Source of the DNA: Blastomussa wellsi
Lineage: Eukaryota > Cnidaria > Anthozoa > Scleractinia > Plerogyridae
DNA length: 64,000 nucleotides
NCBI GenBank assembly: GCA_947652115.1
Contig: OX393569.1
Coordinates: forward strand, 1,493,315-1,557,314
Direction of reading: 5' to 3'
Shown: one piece after another, positions 1 to 10,436 of the stretch
Layout of the letters: each line of letters begins with the position of its first letter
Numbering within the stretch: position 1 is the stretch's first letter
Made by a program: the position numbers and the translations under genes
The notes under the pieces: generated by a model
What the model saw: the letters and a program-made list of their open reading frames with translations, nothing else
Told to the model about the DNA's origin: nothing
Databases searched by the model: none

Positions 1-2370
1 GTCAAGGAAATGCAATAACAGTGCTTTAACTCAAACACAAACAGTTCAGTACAGAAACTTGCACATTTTTTTCAAATTATAGCTTTCAACCACTTTAAAA
101 ATTATTTAACTGGTAAATTTATTTTTTATATTTTTTGATGGCATTTGCAGCAATTAAAAGTCTCTGTTTCTGCTTTCTTTTAACAGCACAAATTTAAGTG
201 ACAAAGGCTTTTTTTGTCTGTTTTCTTATTCATGAACAACAGGTTGTAAGCAGCTGCTTTTGGACCTCGGTTTAAAGCAAGGATTGTTCCCCTTACTGAA
301 CACCACAGATCTCTTTTAATGCAAGTTCCAAGAACTTATTGCTTCGTCAAGATGTTATCCTTTAATCGATCAGTTTTTTTACTTACATCACTGGTCTGCT
401 AGGTCATGAATTAATATTAAACGAGAACTTGGAGTTTTCCTTTCCTTTGAGAGAAACCAGCCAGAAGGATGAATGAAATGCTGGCTACAAAAACAGAAAG
501 GAAACTATTTAAAAGGTACATAAATTGTCTAGCATTGGTGATTTAATGTGGGAAACCAGATTTTCAATTAGATAATACCAAAATTGCAGTATTTAGTATT
601 AATAACACTGTATGCTTCACTCCCACTTAAAGACAAAGACTCTAAAAAGAACTCACTAAATAAGAAACTAGTGTTCCAACATTTGATTACCCTCGGCATG
701 AATAAGTTCCTTTGAACAGAAGAATATAAAAACATCCTTTACTATCTACATGTAATAATTTAAAGGGACTGTGTGCATATAAGTGTTAGAAATTCTCCTG
801 ATGTTCTATTGTTGGCACTTAGTAACTGCAATCCATGTGCCAGGAATTTGTTTTCAATTTACAAGCAAAGCATGCATAGTAGGTTTTGAGATAACAATGT
901 CAAATAATAGCAAGGTTACTCGAATCAGAAATGCTACTTTCATTATCACTAGGCATGCCCTTTTTTTTCAACTTTTACCACGTCAATTTCATGACAAAAC
1001 TATCACAAAATTTTAATTGAAGACTGACTGAAATTGCTGCAAGAAACTTTGTGTCAGGTTGGTGGCAAAAAACTGAAATGTCACATCACAGTTTCATTGA
1101 AAGTGAAAGATTTCTTTGGCATTTCCTTTAGCCAGAAAACTATTTTAGTTACCTAGGATTCAAAAGCTGTAATTTGTGGTCTAAAGAATAAAGACGGATT
1201 TTTCAACAAATGATTCCATGGCAACCATGACAGCCCCTTTTCAGCTTTCTTAAGCCATTTAAAATGATAATTATTCCCACAATGAAAAAAGAGAAAACTT
1301 CATTATATATAATATTCAGGAAGCTTAGTCATCTTTTGTAGTTGCAAAGTTAAAAGTTTTGGTTTTGTCCGATAAATTTATATTCCTGATACCATTTGAT
1401 TGTGATATTCATCGAATATACTGGCTTGCCTTGAACAGCAAGAAGTCTACCACTAATCCTTACAAACAGGATATGAAAGCAATGCCAGGAAAGAAATTTT
1501 TGGTTTGAATTCTAAAAATCTTTGTAACCCAAAAATCTAGTTCGCATGCCACAAATACCATAAACAGCTGAGAAATACAGATGATAAATCGGGAACGTAA
1601 ACCAATAAGCTGATCTAACAAGTCCGATCCTTTCGGTTCCTAAGAAAAGAAAAGGTACCGCATAGAGGAAGTCATTCATTGTTGTCATGGCTCGAAATAC
1701 AGATCGCCAACTCCACAGACCGGAACTGAACATTGCACAAAAGAAGACCGAAATTTCCTACGCAAAATTACCGACAAGAGCCGTCATCGACACGTGAAAA
1801 CACTGAAGAAAAGGAAAATGAATTGATAGGCTATACACACAAAATTCATCAATATGTTAAATATCACCATTGATAACTCGCACGAAATTATGTCGGCCGA
1901 CTCGAAACACAAAGCGAAATTGGCAAGCAACAGGTGGGGTAGGCGAAACTTGAACGATCTGAAAAGCGTTGGTTAAAAAGCCCAAACTCCTTCAAAGAGA
2001 AAAGTTCAAAATTTATGCCATACCAAAAACCACAAATACTCGTCTTTTCACTGTGAACGAAAACAGCCTTGTTCAGTCTCTATGGGAGGCCGAGTCTTTC
2101 TTTAATTTATTTCTTCAAAGCTGCGGATTGATATTTGTAGCAAAGCTGTGAAAATTAAGTAACGAAAGCGAACTTCGAGATTTCGGTTCGTCTCACCAAA
2201 CGCAACTTTTTATCGCCAGAGCCTTGCTAAGCAATAAATTCAAAGAACAGAGAATCGCCCCTCCTTGGACCAAACCTATCTCAACAAGTCGAATCATTGT
2301 TTTAGATTTTACTTTGTCACGCTACAAGGGTAAATACACATTCAATTTCTTCTGGGAAAACAAAGGATAC
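1..2370. other. Part of an NLK intron; no gene recognised
   Basis: This AT-rich stretch follows NLK coding exon 3 on the minus strand. The exon ends in a split codon at a GT donor, so the region should be intron 3, with the remaining kinase exons beyond the left edge. I searched the minus strand for the next kinase segments (HRD, DFG, APE regions) and saw none. A 73-codon minus reading frame near 1512-1733 is hydrophobic but matches nothing I know. Confidence 0.55.
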
Positions 2371-2972
2371 ATCTCTTGGAAGAAGTCTATGTGGCCAGGG
2401 TGAACTATGTCCAAAGCTGAGAGAACCTGGAAGATAAAATCAATCACCATTTGATTACCAGTCCACGAAATTTCCATGAATACAAGATACGTACGGCGAC
2501 AGCGGCCGGTGATGTTGAATAATAATGTACTCCGTTCTAATATAAACTCGGCATTCAAAGAAATACCAGCATTTAAAACCAAAAACTTAGCAAAGATATG
2601 ACTTACGTTATTGTGCTTAAAGAAACACAGCATCTTTAATTCCCTGTAAGCCCTCTTCGATGAAGTCAGACTCTGAAAAACGTTCGGCATCTTCTTCAAG
2701 GCGACCCTCTTTCCATTTCTCGGATCTGTCACAGACCTGTGATAACGAGGAAATAATGTCAAAGAAAGCTACAAATTACGGCAAATTCAACACAGTTAGT
2801 GGCTCTAAAATGCTTACCACACTACGCCGAAAGCTCCATAACCAATGGGTCTGTCCGGCTGAGATTCTTGTTGTGTTTGAGGAGCGTAGTGTGAACTGTG
2901 GCAACCCGTCGACGGTTGTTGTTGATGCGTCGAGGGGAACGCCATGAATGCCCTGCTCTTGCACACTGCCAT
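2371..2972 (-). CDS. NLK: Nemo-like kinase, N-terminal exons (partial)
   Basis: NLK is a proline-directed Ser/Thr kinase of the MAPK-like group that acts in Wnt/TCF and Notch signalling. Three coding exons are visible: 2818-2972, 2607-2736 and 2371-2426, with phases 2, 0 and 2 that agree across junctions. The start at 2972 gives MAVCKSR, close to the vertebrate NLK start, and an in-frame stop lies upstream. The glycine loop GYGAFG is at residues 44-49 and the VAIK-type lysine lies in VALKKMPNVFQ (about 63-73). Exon 3 reads VLSALDIVHPGHIDFFQE, matching the NLK segment before the hinge. The region ahead of the kinase domain is only about 40 residues; vertebrate NLK has a long His/Ala-rich stretch there. 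The rest of the kinase lies outside the window. Confidence 0.93.
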
Positions 2973-4931
2973 CAAAGACGCGAAGATTTTACCACCCCAT
3001 TCATTCTAGTCCCATGGTGTTGACGCCTTAGAAGCGTTGCATGTTCAGCAGCCTGCTGAAAGGGAGAAGGAAAATCACTTAAGAGAAGGAGCGATTTTCA
3101 CTTGCATCCCTTCGCTGGGATCGGTCAACGCGGCTCTTTCTTAGTCGGGTTGTACGCACTGAGTGAGACTGCTGGACTTCGAACGCACATGTGGCGGTGC
3201 GGCAAGAATTGTTCTGCGCACGCGTCACGCAACACCCTAAAGCGCAAAGCACTCTGGGCGTGCAACTGCGACAACAAATGGTCACGAAAATTATGGAATC
3301 ACGCGAACCAGTATTACGTCATTGGAGTGTGGCTAAATTAAGGTTTCGCACGCTAATGTCGCACACTACAACGTCCTTAAAATGCTTCAACACACCACAT
3401 AAAACGAAAAGATTGATTTCCAATTAATAATACTCTGTCTTTCTATCGATTCCTTTTTTTTTCGTCTTTTTTGCTGGGTTGCATGCAGGCAGATGCGTTG
3501 TCTTCCGTGACTCATGCGTGAACGTGTTTTGTGCGTTCACGTACCGGTAAATGATATTTAAGATGTCAAGTGATCCTGCGGTGTTTTAGATGAGTCTGTG
3601 CTCTCATCAACAAAGATTTCATCTAAAACGCACGCGATAGCCAATCCCTAAACATTATAAATGTTCGTCATCGTTACTTTACCAACCATTCACAACAAAA
3701 ATGACAAAATTCCACTTTAATTGAAGGTCGAATAATTTTTTTGGAGTAGAAATATAAATAAAAATTTCAAAACGTAAAAAATGTTTATAGTAGTGAAAAG
3801 AGTATTCATCGTGATCTCTTGGTAAATTTTATAGTTATCGGGTCGAGAGGTTGAGGACGTTGAGAGCCACGTATTTTTCACTAACGTAAAAAAGTAAAAT
3901 AAAAGTTATGTAACATTTTTATCAAAGCAAGTTCTATAAGATTTAGTTTTCGTTGAGATTAACGTTTACCACCAAACGGGGCAGAATTCAAGGACATTTG
4001 AGTACAAACGTCATAATAAACATGTTAGTAGCCTCAGATCTGGTGCCTCCTTCAATACTGAGGGTGGAAAATCCATGTTCTAGAAATAGAATAATAATAA
4101 TAAAAACAAAACAGCCAAAACGTGCTTACCCACAGGTCAAATGAAAGCAGATTATCCGGAGGACCAAACAACACTGGTGAAGTATTCCTGAAAATAGCCG
4201 GTAAAATAGTCTTTACCTTAAAGGGTTCGATTTCCAAGTAGTTGATCCTTTTTTCTGGCTTTCTGTTGTTTCAAAGACGTTGCTTCTATGCGGAACGACG
4301 TTGAGACGAACCTTATTCTGTGAGTTAGCCTAGGACTGCGAGCGTCTATTTAAATGCTCGCGTTTTGTCGTAATACGACCTTCCTTCATATCACTAGTGA
4401 CGTCACGATTTGTTAAAATGGCTCGTTCCGCTCGTGACGGTCGAGACACGAAAGCATTCCCTCAAGCGGAAAAGATATATCTTCCTCGTAAGGAAGTTCA
4501 AAAGCGGAGCACGAAAACAATTTTAACATTTTCCAGCTAAACCAGCTAAACGGATAAAACAGAAAACAGTTTTCATAATATCACATTCGTTTGTAAAAAC
4601 CTTGAAAAGACAAGTGCTTTTTATTCGATTAGTTTTTGCAACATCAGTTTCGTGATATCGTATTGAAACTATGATTCAATTAAGACGGGACTACTAACAC
4701 GTGTTGCAAGGGCATGTAACATGCCGTGATGTCAAATACAAGACGGGTCAACCGTACTTTAAATACCATCAACATATCATCCATTTATATATGATAATAA
4801 CAGTTTTTCAAACAATCTTAGAAGAAATTTAGCATTTTAAGTGCCAAAATGTTGTTGTATGTATTAGTTCACACTTCTATGTCGTATTGTTGCAAACAAT
4901 TGTTGATTCTGTGACAAAACGTGAAGCCTGA

Positions 4932-5328
4932 GGCTACGTCCACACTAAGCCGGATAAATTTGAAAACGGCGTTTTCGCCTCGAAAGCGGTTAAAACGTTT
5001 TCTGTCCACATTATACCGTTTTCAAATTGTTTCGCCATCGATTTCGAAACGCTGCCTCGCAAGAAACGCTTAATACATGCAAGAACATGCCCACATTGTC
5101 CGAGCAACGTTATTCGATTGTTTTGATTTCAGCGTTTTCAAAAAGTTCCGTTTTCGCCGTCCACACTAACTCACCTAGCCAGCGTTTTCAAATTTATCCA
5201 CCTTGGAGAGCGTTTTCAAAAAGTTCCGTTTTCGGTGCCCGAAAACGCCGTTTTAGTGTGGACGGAAGGCCAATCCGGAGAAAAAAAGTTGTGTTTTCAA
5301 ATTTATCCGGATTAGTGTGGACGAAGCC
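4932..5328. mobile_element. MITE with terminal inverted repeats
   Basis: The left end GGCTACGTCCACACTA and the inverted right end GGCTTCGTCCACACTA match, and the similarity continues inward through the CGGATAAATTTGAAAAC words. The interior repeats a GCGTTTTCAAA-type word several times in both orientations. The 10-bp string GAAGCCTGAG occurs at both borders and overlaps the ends, so the exact target duplication cannot be fixed. No transposase is present. Confidence 0.75.
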
Positions 5329-5398
5329 TGAGTGATTCGCTTTTCTTCAAATGGCCTGCTGTTGACGAACAAGATGTCAACCTTGCGACAGATCGTTG

Positions 5399-5868
5399 AG
5401 GCCTTCCAACGGGGTAGCTGTGTCCCGATGTCGCTTGCTTTTGGAGACCGATGTCGCCTAACCTACAGTTGAAAATGTCGCTGTCGTTTTTTGAAGTGTA
5501 CGTAACTGTACCCGTCATTTTTGTTTTGCGAGGAACTGTTTTGCTACAGGGCTATGACCGGGCTTTCATGGTGCTCAGTTGGCAAAAATTTGTGAGCGGC
5601 GAAGGCTGAACGCTTCTACGGGGCTTTTGGGGTAGGCTCCAGCGGGAAAATTTTTAAAATCTGAACCCTTCAGAAAAGCCATTTCCCGTATTCTGAGTCA
5701 CTTTTATTGGTAAAATGCACAACTTTCCAATGTCACCGTCTTTCACTGTTTATTATGTCGCTGTCGCATTTTAGCAGCATAATCATGTCACTTGTCGCTT
5801 TTTAAAAATCCCCATGTCGCCAGTTTTCAGGGCCGTGTCGCATGTCGCTTTTACCCCTTGGAAGGCCT
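5399..5868. mobile_element. hAT-like MITE, 470 bp
   Basis: The ends AGGCCTTCCAACGGGGTA and, inverted, AGGCCTTCCAAGGGGTAA form a terminal inverted repeat. Flanking 8-mers GATCGTTG (5391-5398) and CATCGTTG (5869-5876) differ at one base, which fits an aged 8-bp target-site duplication of the hAT class. The inner flanks carry many ATGTCGC words in both orientations. There is no coding capacity. Confidence 0.75.
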
Positions 5869-6718
5869 CATCGTTGGCTACATTAGTTTATTGTGAACAA
5901 TAGCAGTCAGCGAAAAGAAATTAAAAGTATGCTCTAGTTCAATTAACCTATCGCACGTACCCCCATACTTGTCCACTCGGGTCTGGATGAATCACGCGTG
6001 CATCTTAGATCTCAGTAAAGATAATTTTGTCCTGAGCCTCTCAGTTCTGGCGCGTTATAACTCGCAGGGGAAATATTGAAGAAATATTGCTTATCTGATG
6101 AACAAGATAAGGGTCACTTATCAATTATAACAATAGATGCCGGAAAGGAAGCAGAAAGTTCAACACAAAAGTTCAGCGCCGCACTGATATATTGCGAAGC
6201 CAAAATCAGGAATTGCACAGGATACCCACGCCGTTACGTTGTCTCTGGAAACAATCACGACTGTTGTGAGTGTTGTTAACGATTTCTCCAAGTTATCACT
6301 TATGTTGGCTACATTCTTTCCAAGCTCTTGTGACATGAACAATAAAAAAAGGTCCCTCGATTAGCGGACCGCCGCTGAAAACATGATGATGTGCCGAGCC
6401 ACTCAGCACCGAGTGGCCCGTTGAGGCTAAGGACCCTCAGGAAACTTTATTTCCAAAACAAAAATACAAGCCGAGGAAAATTTATATCACACGGGCTACA
6501 GACAGATCCATACAGGCAAAGTCAAATATAGTAGAGCTGGTGACCTTGAACTCAGCGAACTAAATCAGTCCATGCAGGCAGCTCAAGCTTTTCAAAAGCA
6601 TACCACGTGACCTCATATAGAGCTCAAAAATGAGATTTATACATGACGTCAGGAAATGTAAACCATCGATGGATGTGTTTGTTTTTTTTCGCGAACGGAA
6701 AAATGTCTGGCGTTTGCC

Positions 6719-6889
6719 CATAGGCGTACAGGCACCTTCGTACTTAAGGAGGGGCTGTAATTTCCCTGCCCGAAAAAGTTACACATTTCCGAATGTGTTA
6801 GCATTGAACAGGTACACAATCGCACACTGTTGCCCGAATTCTGAGCGTTTTTCCCGAAAAACCTGCAACCCCCTGCTCGTACGCCTATG
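6719..6889. mobile_element. Short MITE with CATAGGCGTAC ends
   Basis: CATAGGCGTAC at the left is mirrored by GTACGCCTATG at the right. Flanking CGTTTG words lie at both sides (6711 and 6890), consistent with a degraded target duplication. It is about 170 bp and non-coding. Confidence 0.6.
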
Positions 6890-6925
6890 CGTTTGATCGA
6901 GTTTTACATTTGTCGTGAACGACCC

Positions 6926-7020
6926 AAGCCTCCCACGCAGACGTCCAATGGGCTTCGTCACGCTTTCCTTCCCCAAGGAACGCGTGACAAAGCCCAAAGG
7001 ACGTCTGTGTGGGAGGCTAG
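6926..7020. mobile_element. 95-bp hAT-like MITE with perfect 8-bp TSD
   Basis: The element starts AAGCCTCCCACGCAGACGTC and ends with the inverse, GACGTCTGTGTGGGAGGCTAG-like sequence. It is almost entirely palindromic. AACGACCC occurs directly on both flanks (6918-6925 and 7021-7028), a perfect 8-bp target-site duplication. Confidence 0.85.
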
Positions 7021-7651
7021 AACGACCCCACCCTGCACCGGCATAGCTATGTACATGCAAACTCCAGGGATAACAGGTGAATTAGTTTATTTGCATAATC
7101 CATGTCCAAGCTATATACAAGTTGCAGACAAAGTACGCGGGGTTATGCAAGTGGATCCCTTGAAAACCTCCCCCTCCACCATCCACAAACGAACAGAAAA
7201 TCTCAGCTCAATTGAATGCCAGAAGACCTTACTGACCGGCACCAGATTACACACATACTGATTTTTACATGAAAGTCAAAAATGTTTTACTCCAAGCATT
7301 GGGAATCGAACCCGGGAAAATTCGACCGAGAATACACTCACTGTACCAAATGGACGCTAACGGCCAGAAACCCAAATTTGTTCAATATTTATTTATATTG
7401 AAAGAAAAATTGTATATAGTACATTACTGCCCAAACCACAAAGTGAAAGCTAACCGCAAGCAAACGGGAGTGGAACTAACCGGTAAGGAGGCTAACTACA
7501 ATTCTCAAACTCATTGATAATTCATCGCGTTAAAACAGAACCGTAACCGTTCACAACCGTAACCGTGGTTTGGAAATGTAATCTTAATTAGCATAGATTT
7601 TTACGATTTTATTTCTTCGTTTTCCCCGTAGTTTTAGTTTCGATTGAGAAG

Positions 7652-7801
7652 TAATATATCAAACACGAGAGACGGTGTTTCATCACATTTCCAAACACCT
7701 CGACGTTCGTCAGAAATACTCCACTGCGCGTCGTATTTTCAACTCTCTTCTCGGTGTTTGAAAATATGATGAAACAGTCTCTCGTGTTTGATAAAATATT
7801 A
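7652..7801. mobile_element. Palindromic MITE (CAAACACGAGAG family)
   Basis: ATATATCAAACACGAGAGAC near the left end is mirrored by GTCTCTCGTGTTTGATAAAAT-like sequence at the right end. The arms both contain GATGAAAC words around a short spacer. It is non-coding. Confidence 0.7.
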
Positions 7802-7983
7802 CGTAAACCGGGATGGAACTAACCACAAGCTAACTGGGTCGGAACTAACTGGAACCAACCGACAACCGTATGTTAATGATCTCCTGTCATTGCTACGTTA
7901 TATAAATCATCATGAAATGTCTAATCTGGACCCGGTCCTTACTATGCTTGGTCTTCCTCAAATGCCCCGCCTATGGCCAGCCT

Positions 7984-7999
7984 CCCCCCCCCCCCCCCC
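7984..7999 (+). repeat. Poly-C tract
   Basis: An uninterrupted run of about sixteen C residues in intergenic DNA. Its length is likely unstable in sequencing and assembly. Confidence 0.85.
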
Positions 8000-8764
8000 G
8001 CCAACCCCGCTTAACATTGATAGGTGCACAAGGCGGCAGTAACCGAGGTTCTAATTAGACCTGTGGTTTGGTATACTACAATGACTCAACAACAGTAGCT
8101 TGATGGTCGCTTCAGGTCATAGCCGAGATGCGAGACTCAAACTTTACAAAATGACTAGCCGTAATTGTCTTGGTTTCTTTTTTCGCTGTACAAATGACAA
8201 TACATCCACCGTGTCCCATATCCTCATCCTTTTACATGACAACTCATTATCGGTGATAAGAAATCAATTATGAATAGTTCAGGTACAAATGATTTGCTCG
8301 CACTTTTTTTGCGGGAAAATTATTACATATTTAGTTATTCAACTGAGTGGATAAATCCGATCCAGATTGTAATTCTCTTAATAAACCTCTTAGCAAACCC
8401 CTCGATCCTTATGATTTTGTATGTTCCAAGTGAAATACAACTGTTCTATTTACAAAAATAACTTAAAGGTAACAACAGTCTTAATGGCGAGCTTGCACGC
8501 AAGAAAACCGAACAGAAATAGTCTTTTTTTGTGATGGAAGAAACAGAAAACTGTCATTACATGCACACAAATACTAGAAAGAAGAGTCAATTATGCCAAG
8601 ATACACAACGAATTTGACCAATCAGCAAAGCTCCAAGCTCTAAGCGTCGATAATCAAAGCGTAAAAAGTCTGTAACAATGCAATGTTTACACAGATGTGC
8701 TCCTCTTAAGGTCACTGTACTATACACAAATTCATCTGGAAAATTTAACGAGACATGGGACAAG

Positions 8765-10324
8765 TTAATTAATGGCGGCGGCCTGCTGTCGCTCGAGTTC
8801 TTCCACAGACACCACTTTCTTGGCGAAGTCGGCCGCGACGTCCCGCTGTGCGGGAGTAGCCTGCTGAAGCACATCTTCGCTGAACCATTTGGACAGGATA
8901 TGGCAACCGCCCACGCCTCCAGCTGGAGAAGGGCTCTGTGGCGGATGATTCATCACCGGACTTGGTACTAAAAACAAACGTGAGAAAAATCAATCATCTC
9001 TGTCGTGTGCGACCGTTTCAGTCGCTTGGCAAGCCAGTTGTGAGGGACAAGTCTGTTATTCAAATTCCGTGAAGATAATCGAGGCGAGTGGAAGAGGTAG
9101 AAAATACAAAATTTTAGTTACATTTGAGTTAGTTTGAAGGGTCAGCCGTCTTCTCGAACTCGCCCTTAGCTTGACAAGACGGCTGCTCTCGCCTGTTTTA
9201 GCGTTCGTCCTTGGGTCGCAACGGATTTCAACACTTTCACTTAACACGTGCAACAAAATTCAGAAATGCTTTACTGCCCGGTAGTTCATTGGAGCACACT
9301 TCTGGTTATTTCGAGTTTCATGATTTAACTTATCACTTATCTTCCGGGGAAGTACGTCAAATTGCGTTGGAATGGTACTGTATATCAACCAGTTATCGCT
9401 AAGAGAGCGAGGATCTACGCACATTCCATTTTGTTCAAATGAAGGAATTTTAGCAATCAGCCAAAAGCGTTCTCTCCATAAATAAATTTTTCTGAGACAG
9501 CCAAAAGGAACAGCAAAAAGACAGTCTTAGAGTCGAAGAAAGGTAACTGACTCAAAACGCGCTCCTAAAAGCAGGGAATGTTGATTATTGTGTGGCTGCA
9601 GATGTAAAATTCGTCACGTCGCGCGACCCACGCAAACATTTGGATAGAAGGCAGCTAAAAAGGCATTTATCGAGATACGACGATTCGAAAGGTTCAACTG
9701 AATGAAGTGATACTTTCACAACTTCAATGCAAGCGCTGTTACAAGTTTTACGGACATTCTGTAAACTAAAACAACAGGGCGTTTCGAGCGGAAGGCGCAT
9801 CTTTTTTGCCAACTCAATTGGCCTAAATCTTTTCCATTCTTCTCACATCACTCAAACGTCCCTCCCGATACAGCTTCAGGCAGTTTCTGCGTTCTCGTTT
9901 TTTGTCATGTGTAAAAATTGCCTTGATATCCCAAAATAATACTAGTTCACTCAGGAAGATGCAAGGACAGCTTAAAATGAGCACGATTCAGATGTGCTGC
10001 AAAGTGAAAATTTCGGCTGAAATTTTTTCAAGTTATGCCACCCGCGAAAGCTTCTTTCGAAATGATAATAACCTACCTATGCAAATGCAAGTGTTGAAAT
10101 CATGTGGCTACACTAGACATAAAGAGCTGAGAAGGAATAACCAAAGAATATCAGATTTTATTAAAAACTAGCTATGGTATATTGCATTTCCTGAGTTTTG
10201 ATTGGTTGCGAGACAATGGTGTATGAGCTCATATGCCATTGACCTACCAAAAAGGTACGTGTACGCGTAAAAGAATGCATTTTTGCAATGTTTGTAAAAT
10301 ATTTTTGGGGCGTTTTTAATAAAA

Positions 10325-10359
<35 letters not shown>

Positions 10360-10377
10360 GTTATAGCCAACTCGGCA

Positions 10378-10436
<59 letters not shown>

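Larger units (their letters stand above)
2973..8764. other. Intergenic region packed with MITEs
   Basis: This is the space between the 5' end of NLK and the 3' end of EIF4ENIF1, both on the minus strand. The part next to NLK (about 2973-3430) is richer in CpG and is the likely NLK promoter and 5' leader. About 4420-4535 is a weakly palindromic repeat. From about 4930 to 7800 several short inverted-repeat elements stand nearly side by side and are listed separately. About 8000-8764 should include the 3' UTR of EIF4ENIF1; I saw no clear canonical polyadenylation signal there. Open frames here are short and not protein-like. Confidence 0.6.

Noticed and set aside
1512..1733. Hydrophobic 73-codon minus frame left of NLK
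   Set aside because: No family match, contains an internal acceptor-like sequence, and lies where an NLK intron is expected.
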